Shown here: positions 1 to 8,494 of the stretch, in pieces
Numbering within the stretch: position 1 is the stretch's first letter
Layout of the letters: the number at the start of each line of letters is the position of its first letter
Source: an uncultured Clostridia bacterium
Lineage (GTDB): Bacteria > Bacillota > Clostridia > Oscillospirales > CAG-382
Length of the DNA stretch: 64,000 nt
NCBI GenBank assembly: GCA_944375955.1
Contig: CALWBE010000005.1
Coordinates: 1-64,000, forward strand
Direction: 5' to 3'
The notes under the pieces: model-generated
What the model was told of the DNA's origin: nothing
Database searches by the model: none
The model's input: only the letters and a program-made list of their open reading frames with translations
Position numbers and translations under genes: made by a program

Positions 1-812
1 TTGTTTTTCGGCTTGTGTATTCCGGGAGTGTCTATGAATACAAACTGATTGCACCCTGACGTGTAAATTCCTGTTATTTTATTCCTTGTGGTTTGAGGTT
101 TCTTTGAAACTATTGCGACCTTTTCTCCAAGTACCGCATTCATAAAAGTGCTCTTGCCTACATTCGGTCTTCCGACAATGCAAATAAAGCCTGTCCTCAT
201 CTCTTCACGGCTTATGTTATTCTTATTTTCCGCTTCAGCATTTTCAGTACCTTCAGGGCAAGCGGTATTATCAATCTCACATCCGTTAACTTCTGCGGTT
301 GCTGAAATCTCTTTACTTTTAACTTGCGGTACATAATTCCTGTCTAAGCCCATCTTTTCAAGAACAGCCTCACATGTTTCATTCATATATCTCTCGTCAT
401 CCGAACTTATTTCATGATCGTAACCAAGCAAATGAAGCACAGAATGCGCAGTCAAAAAAGCAATTTCTCTTTCAATTGAATGCCCATAGCTTTTTGCCTG
501 ACTCTCTGCCTTCTCAAGAGAAATAACTATATCGCCTATCGGCAAATATTCCTCAGGTTCGGGGGAATCCGGCAAACTGTCCTTCTCAAAGAGCGGGAAA
601 GACAAGACATCTGTTTCGCTGTCTTTTTTTCGGTATTGAGAATTAAGTTTTTTAATATTTTCATTGTCGGTAAAAATAACCGACACTTCACACGGAACCG
701 TAACTTTCTCTTTTTTCAAAACGGCGTTTACCGTCTTTTTTATTATATTTTTATACTCGTCTGTTGCCTGTATTTTTGACTGTTCGTTATTTATATATAT
801 CCTATTTTTCAT
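1..812 (-). CDS. YbeY-Era fusion protein, C-terminus beyond window
   Basis: One uninterrupted minus-strand frame starts with ATG at 812 and runs off the window at 1. Residues 1 to about 160 are the rRNA maturation endoribonuclease YbeY, with metal-binding histidines H123, H127 and H133 in the [11 protein letters not shown] motif. A polar, acidic linker (about 160-205) leads into the GTPase Era: P-loop GRPNVGKS at 214-221, switch I around TTR 241-243, and DTPG at 261-264. Era's KH domain would lie beyond the window. The start overlaps the end of phoH by 11 bases, the usual phoH-ybeY-era order. Both proteins act in 16S rRNA maturation and 30S assembly, so a fusion makes functional sense. M205, just before the Era domain, could be an internal start, but only a poor ribosome site precedes it. 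Confidence 0.9.
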   Translation of the reverse strand, partial: MKNRIYINNEQSKIQATDEYKNIIKKTVNAVLKKEKVTVPCEVSVIFTDNENIKKLNSQYRKKDSETDVLSFPLFEKDSLPDSPEPEEYLPIGDIVISLEKAESQAKSYGHSIEREIAFLTAHSVLHLLGYDHEISSDDERYMNETCEAVLEKMGLDRNYVPQVKSKEISATAEVNGCEIDNTACPEGTENAEAENKNNISREEMRTGFICIVGRPNVGKSTFMNAVLGEKVAIVSKKPQTTRNKITGIYTSGCNQFVFIDTPGIHKPKN

Positions 813-1788
813 TTTCGGATTTTTTTACCTTTCTTTGCTGTTCATATCTGTCATAAGCAAGAATTATCTTTTGCACGAGAGCATGACGCACGATATCACG
901 GTCAGTAAGCCTATGCACGCTTACACCGTCAACTCCTGCTATTATTTTTGATGCTTCTATAAGTCCGGAACGATGTCCTTCCGGAAGATCTATCTGCGTA
1001 ATATCCCCGGTTACAACTATTTTAGATCCGAAACCGAGACGCGTCAAAAACATTTTCATCTGTTCCGGTGTTGTATTCTGGGCTTCATCCAGTATAATAA
1101 ATGAATCATCAAGAGTGCGTCCTCTCATATATGCGAGAGGAGCAATCTCTATCGCGCCCTTCTCAACATTTCTTGCATATCCTTCTGCACCGAGCATTTC
1201 GTAAAGCGCATCATGCAGCGGACGAAGATAAGGATCTATTTTATTCTGTAAATCCCCGGGCAGAAATCCCAGTTTTTCTCCAGCCTCAACTGCCGGCCGT
1301 GTAAGCACTATACGGCTGACTTCTTTCTTTCTCAAAGCATTTACCGCCATTGCAACCGCAAGAAAAGTTTTTCCGGTTCCTGCCGGACCTATCCCGAGCA
1401 CAACCGTATTCTTTGAGATAGCCTCGATATATTTTCTTTGACCTATTGTCTTAGCCTTTATAGGCTTTCCGCGGCTTGTTATGCATACGCAGTCGGTTTC
1501 AAGTTTTGACAGCTCCTCCATATTTTCGTCATTTATCGATGAAATCGCATATCTGACATTTTGTTCTGTTATGCTGTCTGCGGTATTCAACAGCAGAGAC
1601 AAGCTTTCTATTACCGCAGCTGCCTTTCTTACACTGCCTTCATCCGAACCCACAACTTTTATATTTCCATCCCCTGCAAACAGAGAAACTCCGCATTCCT
1701 CTTCTATGATTTCAGCATTGCTGTCATACGATCCGAATATTGAAGATATTTTTTCATGCGAAAGATTCTCAACAATTTTTTCCGCCAT
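802..1788 (-). CDS. phoH: PhoH family ATPase
   Basis: This 328-residue protein is a PhoH-type P-loop ATPase, thought to act in RNA metabolism. A small nucleic-acid-binding N-terminal domain (about 1-110) precedes the ATPase core. Walker A is [10 protein letters not shown], the segment [20 protein letters not shown] is a PhoH hallmark, Walker B is [11 protein letters not shown], and the sensor segment is [12 protein letters not shown]. Length and order are typical. Its last codons overlap the ybeY-era start, suggesting translational coupling. yqfD and yqfC lie directly upstream on the same strand, so the four genes probably form one operon. Confidence 0.93.
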   Translation of the reverse strand: MAEKIVENLSHEKISSIFGSYDSNAEIIEEECGVSLFAGDGNIKVVGSDEGSVRKAAAVIESLSLLLNTADSITEQNVRYAISSINDENMEELSKLETDCVCITSRGKPIKAKTIGQRKYIEAISKNTVVLGIGPAGTGKTFLAVAMAVNALRKKEVSRIVLTRPAVEAGEKLGFLPGDLQNKIDPYLRPLHDALYEMLGAEGYARNVEKGAIEIAPLAYMRGRTLDDSFIILDEAQNTTPEQMKMFLTRLGFGSKIVVTGDITQIDLPEGHRSGLIEASKIIAGVDGVSVHRLTDRDIVRHALVQKIILAYDRYEQQRKVKKSENEK

Positions 1789-1863
1789 ATATTGTCCTTT
1801 CGATCAAATTATTCCTTTTATATTTTAACATAAAGCAATTTTCTTTTCAAGTGCTTTTACTAT

Positions 1864-3069
1864 TTAGTTTTCCCTTATTTCAAACGGTTTATCAATACCT
1901 ATATTTTCAATGCAGGAAAGTCTGACGGCAAAAATATAGCAATCGTCTTCTTCTTTAAATTCATTTTCCTCAGATAAAATTTCTGCGTCTTTCAAATATT
2001 CATTTTTCCATTTTATATAGTGCTCTTGAAATATTTTTTCAGCGCTTTCTTTATCTCTTTTACTTTCCTCTATATTTTCAACAGTATATCTATCAGTTAC
2101 AAGACTCACCGGAAGAGATATAGTTCCGAACAAAGACAGCTGTCTGCTTTCGGTATCAAGCTCTGCATTCTTGCCTTTTAACGCTATATTTCCTCCGTCT
2201 ATCGGCAAAACAAATCCGAGAACTTTAAGACTTTTCTTTTCATGTTCGGTCTTGCCTGTTTTTATATACGTCTCTTTCGGAATCCTCATTTCAAATACCG
2301 GAGAAGTTTCTGCAAATACAGTTCCTTTAGCGCGCCGCAGAATATAGCCTACTGTCCTTGTCTCAAAAAAAGATGATATTAAAAGCTGTCCCTTTAAAAC
2401 GCTGTCGCCGTTCTCAACTTCCTTACCGCCGCTATAAACATCTATACGGCTTATAACACCGTCGCATTTAGCAACTATATTACAGACATCTTTCTTGTCA
2501 GGCTGCCGTTCAGGCGGAACTTCTCTCTCCGATATTTCCATAACCGCAGTTGTTCCGTTTATATTAAGATGAGCAAACGACACTCTGTCGTCAAGCAGCA
2601 TATAATCGATGGTAAGCTGCTTTATATCTATATCGCTTTTTCTGCACCCCTCATATACTCCGAATGAATAGAGTGCTTCTCTTATTTCACGTTCCGGAAT
2701 AGTTTGATTGCCTATTACATCTATTCTCCATAAAGTGTCGGAAAATACCGCATCAAGAATTAAGCAAAGCACTGCTGCGCAGATAAGACCGCCGCGCAAG
2801 AAGAAATTTTTTAAAAGATACCACAATCCGGCAGTACGCAGCTTGTAATCAAGCTGCATTTCTCTAAGTTTTTCTGATATGGTCTTAACGTCTCCGCAGC
2901 CGCATGATAAAGTGATTTTTCCTTCAGAAACCTCACAGTCATAAAATCCCTGCTTTTTCAATAAGTTTAAGACCGTGATTTCACGCGGGTCACGGATAAA
3001 TATTTCAAACGACGCTTTTCCGACTATAAAATTTATTATTCTCCCAAGCATATTAAAATTACTCCTCAA
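1864..3069 (-). CDS. yqfD: Sporulation protein YqfD
   Basis: This 401-residue protein matches the YqfD sporulation family. A cytoplasmic N-terminal domain of about 90 residues precedes a single membrane segment near residues 92-108, followed by a long extracytoplasmic domain. That domain begins IDVIGNQTIPEREI, which resembles a POTRA-like fold, and continues with the conserved EISEREVPPE segment. It overlaps the end of yqfC by 11 bases, and the pair precedes phoH as in other Clostridia and Bacilli. It is expected in the mother cell during engulfment; the biochemical role is unknown. A possible later start is M7. Confidence 0.9.
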   Translation of the reverse strand: MRSNFNMLGRIINFIVGKASFEIFIRDPREITVLNLLKKQGFYDCEVSEGKITLSCGCGDVKTISEKLREMQLDYKLRTAGLWYLLKNFFLRGGLICAAVLCLILDAVFSDTLWRIDVIGNQTIPEREIREALYSFGVYEGCRKSDIDIKQLTIDYMLLDDRVSFAHLNINGTTAVMEISEREVPPERQPDKKDVCNIVAKCDGVISRIDVYSGGKEVENGDSVLKGQLLISSFFETRTVGYILRRAKGTVFAETSPVFEMRIPKETYIKTGKTEHEKKSLKVLGFVLPIDGGNIALKGKNAELDTESRQLSLFGTISLPVSLVTDRYTVENIEESKRDKESAEKIFQEHYIKWKNEYLKDAEILSEENEFKEEDDCYIFAVRLSCIENIGIDKPFEIREN

Positions 3070-3355
3070 AAGATACTGACTGTATCACGCCGCACACAAC
3101 AAGCGCCTGCTCATCCATAAGTTTTACTGTCAATGCACGTCCGGATACGGTTATTTTAACGCGGCGGCACACGGCTCGAACCGTTTCCGGAGTATACTCA
3201 GATATACGGCATCTTCCTTCAATAATAAGTTCCCTTCCGCAATACAGCTTTATCTGCGGATAACCGTCAAGTACGTCTACCGGGAGTCCGGTCTTTTCAG
3301 AAACAACCGTACTTACCCTGCGAAAATTATTTGATTTTTTTCTGTAATTCTTCAA
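3059..3355 (-). CDS. yqfC: Sporulation protein YqfC
   Basis: This 98-residue protein matches the small YqfC/YabP family, whose genes sit directly before yqfD. The segment YPQIKLYCGRELIIEGRCRI and the following beta-rich stretch are family-like. No membrane segment or signal peptide is visible. It is the first gene of the leftward yqfC-yqfD-phoH-ybeY/era group, and its stop overlaps the yqfD start. A sporulation promoter should lie between 3356 and 3418, but I could not assign -35 or -10 boxes with confidence. Confidence 0.85.
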   Translation of the reverse strand: MKNYRKKSNNFRRVSTVVSEKTGLPVDVLDGYPQIKLYCGRELIIEGRCRISEYTPETVRAVCRRVKITVSGRALTVKLMDEQALVVCGVIQSVSFEE

Positions 3356-3418
3356 GCTTTAACCCCGTATATATTAAAAAGAATCTATAATAAATTTTAT
3401 TGAGGCAAAAAGCGAAAT

Positions 3419-4342
3419 ATGTCAAAAAACATTTCGGTATTTTCAAAGCTTTGTATATATCTTTTTATGGCAGCCGCAGTTTTTATTTTTTACGAAGACG
3501 CAAAATCAAGCATAATGAATTCAGGCATGAGGTGTATAACATCTCTGCTTCCCGGGCTTTTCCCTATGATGGTTATGTCAAGACAAATATCATCATGTCT
3601 TGATTTTAAGAACGGGATATTATCAAAGCTCCTTTCAAAATTATCGGGTTTTTCACAAGGTTTGCTGCCTATATTTTTTATAGGTCTGTTATGCGGTTAT
3701 CCTGTTCCGGCAATAATATGCGCAAGCAGGTATGAATCAGGGCAAATATCAAGGGAAGAAGCTGAATTTGCTGCAGCATTGTGCAACAATGCAAGTCCGG
3801 CATTTATAATTTTTTTTATAGGAGCAGACATATACGGCAGCATCTCCGCCGGCATCGCTTTATATATATCACAGATATTTTCCGTCATTCTTGCCGCTCA
3901 TATAATAAAATGTCCCAATTCTTCCTCCGTGTGCCTCGGAATTGGAAAAGAAAGTCCGGCTGAAAGCATTGCACGAGCTTCAAAAAGCATGTTGGAGCTG
4001 TCCGGATTTGTTATCTTTTTTTCGCTTGCCGCCGACATGATCCGCCTTATACTTGAAAGAATATATCTTCCGCACATCATATGCAGCACTGTTTCAGGGC
4101 TCTTTGAAATAACAGGCGGAATAGCAGCAGCATCTCAGCTTGCCGAGCCCCAAAAAGCTCTTTTAATGTGTCTTTTTACTGCTACAGGAGGAATATCAGT
4201 ATACTTTCAGATATCCTCCGTATTATCAGCAACCGATATATCCATGAAAAAATATTTGAAGGCAAAAATCGTTACCGCCGCAATTATGTGTATTTCTTTT
4301 CCGTTTTTTATGAAAATTTTCCGGCTGTTATCTTTACTTTAA
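3419..4342 (+). CDS. YlbJ-like sporulation integral membrane protein
   Basis: This 307-residue protein has about eight hydrophobic segments and belongs to the nucleoside-recognition/Gate family that includes sporulation protein YlbJ. Family-like motifs are LFPMMVMSR, LLCGYPVPA and CNNASPAFIIFF, the last being the conserved asparagine-rich gate motif. It is divergent from the yqfC operon across a 63-base gap. YlbJ-type proteins are made under sporulation sigma factors and are suspected of transport across forespore membranes. The substrate is unknown. Another Gate-family transporter is the main alternative. Confidence 0.72.
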   Translation: MSKNISVFSKLCIYLFMAAAVFIFYEDAKSSIMNSGMRCITSLLPGLFPMMVMSRQISSCLDFKNGILSKLLSKLSGFSQGLLPIFFIGLLCGYPVPAIICASRYESGQISREEAEFAAALCNNASPAFIIFFIGADIYGSISAGIALYISQIFSVILAAHIIKCPNSSSVCLGIGKESPAESIARASKSMLELSGFVIFFSLAADMIRLILERIYLPHIICSTVSGLFEITGGIAAASQLAEPQKALLMCLFTATGGISVYFQISSVLSATDISMKKYLKAKIVTAAIMCISFPFFMKIFRLLSLL

Positions 4343-4395
4343 TAAAGTTACGTGATAAAATATCAATACAAATAAATTTTTGAGAGGATAAAAAT

Positions 4396-4875
4396 ATGAA
4401 AACTGCAGTAATAGAAATGGAAAACGGGAAAAAAATGGTTCTCGAGCTTTATCCTGAAACAGCACCCATAACTGTTGAAAATTTTGAAAAACTCGCAAAC
4501 AGCGGATTTTATAACGGACTTATTTTTCACCGGGTTATTGAGGGCTTTATGATTCAGGGAGGAGATCCCGAGGGTACCGGCTGCGGAGGCCCCGGATACA
4601 CTATAAAAGGTGAATTTTCATCCAACGGTATCAAAAACGACTTAAAGCACACGCGCGGAGTAATTTCAATGGCGCGCTCAATGATGCCTGATTCTGCCGG
4701 ATCGCAATTTTTCATAATGCATGAAGATGCTCCTCATCTTGACGGTCAGTATGCCGCATTCGGGAAAATGACTGACGGTTTTGACGTACTTGACGAAATA
4801 GCCACCTGTGATACCGACCGAAGCGACAGACCGTATGAAGAACAAAAAATCGCTAAGATAACTGTCACAAATTAA
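4396..4875 (+). CDS. Peptidyl-prolyl cis-trans isomerase, cyclophilin type
   Basis: This 159-residue cytoplasmic cyclophilin has the complete catalytic core: FHRVIEGFMIQGGDP carries the active-site arginine, SMARSMMPDSAGSQFFI the substrate-binding segment, and LDGQYAAFGKM the C-terminal motif. There is no signal peptide, so it is a soluble cytoplasmic folding catalyst. The ribosome site gagagg lies 11 bases before the ATG. It follows the YlbJ-like gene by 53 bases and ends just before a strong palindromic terminator. Confidence 0.95.
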   Translation: MKTAVIEMENGKKMVLELYPETAPITVENFEKLANSGFYNGLIFHRVIEGFMIQGGDPEGTGCGGPGYTIKGEFSSNGIKNDLKHTRGVISMARSMMPDSAGSQFFIMHEDAPHLDGQYAAFGKMTDGFDVLDEIATCDTDRSDRPYEEQKIAKITVTN

Positions 4876-4890
4876 AAAAATAACATTAAG

Positions 4891-4920
4891 AAAACGCGGC
4901 GAATATTCGCCGCGTTTTCT
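4891..4920. terminator. Bidirectional intrinsic terminator
   Basis: A perfect 14-base inverted repeat (4891-4918) of the form AAAACGCGGCGAAT and its complement lies between two convergent genes. It has A-rich sequence on one side and T-rich on the other, so it can serve both the cyclophilin gene and the solute-binding lipoprotein gene. Confidence 0.88.
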
Positions 4921-4935
4921 TACGCACATATTATT

Positions 4936-7404
4936 TTATTTGTTTTCGGAAATATAAAGCTCAACTCTGCTCTGAATAATATTTGCCACGTCATTAACGG
5001 ATTTCTTACCCGCAAAGAACGCGCCCGACTCCTCTTCGATTATTTTATTTATCTCGTCATCCGATCTTACAACAGCATCTACAGAATTTATAAGCTCATA
5101 TATTTTGTCAACATCTTCCTGAGTCACATAAATTCTCTGGTTATAAGCAGGTATATCAAATGCCGGCGAATCAAACGCAATATCTGCTGAAGCGTCGGTC
5201 GTTTCAGCTACAGCTGCGCCGACTCTGGGAAGAGGCGTTATTTCTCCGCTGTTTTCTCTATCTTCGTCGGCTTTCTTCATTTCCTCATATCTCTCAACTA
5301 CCTCTTTCGCCTTTTCATCAAGGACCGACTTCTTTACAGGGAAACCGTAGTAGCTTTCCTGATATTCATCGGAAAGAAGATATTTCATGAAATCCCATGC
5401 TTCCTGCTGCATAACAGATTTTGCGGACACTGCAATCTCGCATGCGGGACGAATATAAATTCCATCATCATCTCCCGGAACAGGATATCCTGCAAACGCA
5501 TAATTTTCTCCGTGCGTCCTCTTCATATACTGAATATCAAAATCACTAAGCTGCGCCGTTTCGAGAAGGATCTGCTTGTCAATAAACAGGTTGCTCTCGT
5601 CGCCTCCGTACGGATTGTTGTTGTAATACTCATCCCAGTCAAACTCTTCCGGGAAATCCTTCACAAACTCAAGATATTTTGCAAAATCATCAGACGCAAA
5701 ATCTCCGTATCCGTCGTTTGCTATAGTAAAGGCATTTATAATAGGCTCCCCGTAATATCCGGTAAGCATATCACTTCTTGTAAGATAATACATAAAAGGA
5801 GAAGCATCAGGGTATTTCTTGCAAAGATTTAAAAGATCGTCCATCGTAAACTTTATCTTGCCGTTAAAATATTCCTTGTCTCCGATAAGGCACTGAACGT
5901 AGAAAGACGGTATGAGGCTGTATACTTTTCCTTCCTCATCAGATGTTATCGTAAGAATATTTTCAAGATAATCTTCACGTTTAAAATCTTCGTCTTTATC
6001 CATATATACCGAAAGATCGGCAATCAGGGACTTTGAAGTATAATTGTCAAGAGGAAGTTCAGCCGCGTTAAACAAATCGGGAATATTTCCCTTGATTATA
6101 TCCTGGTTAAGCTTCTTTATGCCCGCTTCATAATCCTCATCTGTATTATACTGCGAATAATCGATATAGTTTATACGGCAGTCAGTACTCTGCTTATTGA
6201 AATCAATAATCGCATCTTTAAGGTTATCATCGAGATAAACAGAAGCAAAATCCATAGTGTATTTTTCTACGATATCATCATCCGAAACCTTTTCAAGAAT
6301 TGCAAATTTGGTATCTTCGTAGTTTTTTGTATATTCCATGATTAAAAATTTATCGCCCTGATATGAATCCATAATATTTACTCGGTTTGAATTAAGATCG
6401 GAGTTTATGAAATTCAGAATCTCTTTTGATTCTTGGGTATCTATATCATACAAATATACACCGCTTGACCCTGTATAGTAAACGGTATTTCCAACCCCCG
6501 GGAAGAACTCGTAAAAATCCACGTCGCCAAGATCTGCATAGTCTTCAAATTTACCGGTATTGACATCAAGCTTTTTAAACTTTCTAACCGGCGCGCTTCC
6601 ACCGTTATAATCATACACTATAGAAAGTGCAATTATAGTTCCGTCGTCAAGAGAGTCCATTTTATAAATATTTTCCGAGTCGCTTACAGTCATATCAAAT
6701 GTTGAGGCTATCGATCCGTCGTTTGCCAAAACTATCATTTTACTATTTGCGCCTATAATAAAATTGTTATTTACCGAATCATACAAAACATTTGATATCC
6801 AAGGGTTCTCTTCGCCCCCAAAACATGAATCAAGACTCGTTTCTGAAAGAATATTTTCCTCAAGATCGGTATGGTAAACCGTATAACTGTTTGTATAAAC
6901 ATAGTTTTGAGGATCGCTCCAGTCTGAAAAGCTCTTTTGAATAATATACCAAATAGTATGATCCGGAGCTACATATAAATTGCTCATATATTCGCTTGTA
7001 GACGATGTCGCGTTCGGATCGTATTCGGTATTTGAATCTTCATTTACAAACTTTTTTAAAATTTCACTTTTCCCGGTTTCAATGTCAGATTTTAAAAGAA
7101 CATTTCCGTATTCATAATTATTTTCACTGTTTTTACTGTAATAACCGTAAATATATAATCCGTCATCAGCTTCAAAAACTTGGTTTACACTGAAATAATC
7201 GTCTTCTCCTATACCGGGCATACTGACATCGATATAATTTGTCTTATACACGTTTTCCAGCGCTACAAGCTTTTCCTCTCTTTTTGCAGCTATCTCGGCT
7301 TCGCTCATTTCTCCGCTTTTTTTACAGGACGCCATAGTTACAAGAGCACACCCGCAAAGAAGTCCGGCAAGAATTCTTTTAAATCTGATCGTTGTTCTCT
7401 TCAT
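4936..7404 (-). CDS. Large extracellular solute-binding lipoprotein
   Basis: This 822-residue protein starts with a lipoprotein signal: basic residues, a hydrophobic stretch, and the lipobox VTMASC with lipidated C27. Residues of about 50-350 are repetitive and beta-rich, perhaps propeller-like. The rest resembles family 1 sugar-binding proteins, with segments such as DIIKGNIPDLFNAAELPL and, near 690, AWDFMKYLLSDEYQE. It is about twice the usual length because of the N-terminal half. It is the last gene of the five-gene ABC operon. Its start, with ribosome site aaggag, overlaps the upstream reading frame by 26 bases. A carbohydrate or glycopeptide ligand is likely but not readable. Confidence 0.85.
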   Translation of the reverse strand: MKRTTIRFKRILAGLLCGCALVTMASCKKSGEMSEAEIAAKREEKLVALENVYKTNYIDVSMPGIGEDDYFSVNQVFEADDGLYIYGYYSKNSENNYEYGNVLLKSDIETGKSEILKKFVNEDSNTEYDPNATSSTSEYMSNLYVAPDHTIWYIIQKSFSDWSDPQNYVYTNSYTVYHTDLEENILSETSLDSCFGGEENPWISNVLYDSVNNNFIIGANSKMIVLANDGSIASTFDMTVSDSENIYKMDSLDDGTIIALSIVYDYNGGSAPVRKFKKLDVNTGKFEDYADLGDVDFYEFFPGVGNTVYYTGSSGVYLYDIDTQESKEILNFINSDLNSNRVNIMDSYQGDKFLIMEYTKNYEDTKFAILEKVSDDDIVEKYTMDFASVYLDDNLKDAIIDFNKQSTDCRINYIDYSQYNTDEDYEAGIKKLNQDIIKGNIPDLFNAAELPLDNYTSKSLIADLSVYMDKDEDFKREDYLENILTITSDEEGKVYSLIPSFYVQCLIGDKEYFNGKIKFTMDDLLNLCKKYPDASPFMYYLTRSDMLTGYYGEPIINAFTIANDGYGDFASDDFAKYLEFVKDFPEEFDWDEYYNNNPYGGDESNLFIDKQILLETAQLSDFDIQYMKRTHGENYAFAGYPVPGDDDGIYIRPACEIAVSAKSVMQQEAWDFMKYLLSDEYQESYYGFPVKKSVLDEKAKEVVERYEEMKKADEDRENSGEITPLPRVGAAVAETTDASADIAFDSPAFDIPAYNQRIYVTQEDVDKIYELINSVDAVVRSDDEINKIIEEESGAFFAGKKSVNDVANIIQSRVELYISENK

Positions 7405-8494
7405 TGTCTTTTCTCCTTTTTTTAATATGAATTTGTTTAAGTTTTAACTTTGCTTCAGATATTTTTGCTCCGGCAAATAAGATGCCGGATTTTATCAATT
7501 TTTCTTTGTTTATAAACAAAATTGATATTACAAACAAAATATAAACCGCTACAACACCCGCCGTAACAGCAAATATAAAAGCTAAGGGCACACATGTCCT
7601 ATCAGCTATTCTCGCGGCATTCTCCCAATAAGGATAATAAACCGTACCGGTCTTTATAACCCGCTCTGATGATGATGAAAGATTTTTTACAATATTTACA
7701 ACTGAATACCTATCAGTATTTTGTAAAAATTCAATTTTACCTTCCGGAAAAGATACACATTCCTCAGCTATTTGAATTGCGTAATCTTTTACTGGATTCG
7801 GAAGTACAAGCTCATAACATGTAACATTAAGCTCCGGATCCAAAATCATAGAAAAATCCGAACTTATATACGCGCATGGCTCGTCAGCAGGATCCTCAGG
7901 TGTCCATTGCTTTTTTTCCTTTTCAGAAACAGGTCCGCTCGTCACTCCCAGCACCACGCATTCTCTGCCGCCCATAGTAACTTTCATACCGGCTACGTTT
8001 ATTCCTCCGAAAAGCTTAAATGCAAGAGCTTCATTGAGAATTACTCCGCTTTCCATAAGCTCATCTCCCGTATAATACCAGCCTGATGTCATTACATGCG
8101 GATGTATAAGGAAAAAATCAGATCCTGTACAATATGTACGTGCGTTTACAGACACTGAGCCTACAGAATATTCCTGCTCTGTCTCGGAAAATCCGCTGCT
8201 CAAAAATAGTTTAGCTCCTTCAGGCGCCGCATATGAATCTTCCGTAAGCTTTGTTTCTATGCTCTGTTCTATCTGAGGTATCTGAGCAAACGTAAATCCC
8301 GCGTCTTCCGCAATAAAACACGATATCTGACCGTATCTTACTTCACCGCTGTCACTTTGCCAGCGTTCGGCAGCGTACTGGCTTTCAAGTGAACCGGAAA
8401 TTCCGTTTTTTACAAGCATCGTTATTCCGAAAATCGCAAGCGATATTATAGATATAATAAGTCCTATAAGAAGCGCTTTTGAATATTTCTTCAT
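7379..8494 (-). CDS. MacB-periplasmic-core-like membrane protein
   Basis: This 371-residue protein has one N-terminal membrane segment (about 8-28), a large external domain, one C-terminal membrane segment (about 305-328) and a basic cytoplasmic tail. The external domain contains VILNEALAFKLFGG followed by a short beta-hairpin ending VVLGV, a pattern typical of the MacB/FtsX periplasmic core. Unlike FtsX/MacB permeases it has only two membrane segments and no ATPase partner nearby. It directly follows the HlyD-like gene, so the two probably form an envelope complex. The function is unknown. Confidence 0.6.
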   Translation of the reverse strand: MKKYSKALLIGLIISIISLAIFGITMLVKNGISGSLESQYAAERWQSDSGEVRYGQISCFIAEDAGFTFAQIPQIEQSIETKLTEDSYAAPEGAKLFLSSGFSETEQEYSVGSVSVNARTYCTGSDFFLIHPHVMTSGWYYTGDELMESGVILNEALAFKLFGGINVAGMKVTMGGRECVVLGVTSGPVSEKEKKQWTPEDPADEPCAYISSDFSMILDPELNVTCYELVLPNPVKDYAIQIAEECVSFPEGKIEFLQNTDRYSVVNIVKNLSSSSERVIKTGTVYYPYWENAARIADRTCVPLAFIFAVTAGVVAVYILFVISILFINKEKLIKSGILFAGAKISEAKLKLKQIHIKKRRKDNEENNDQI

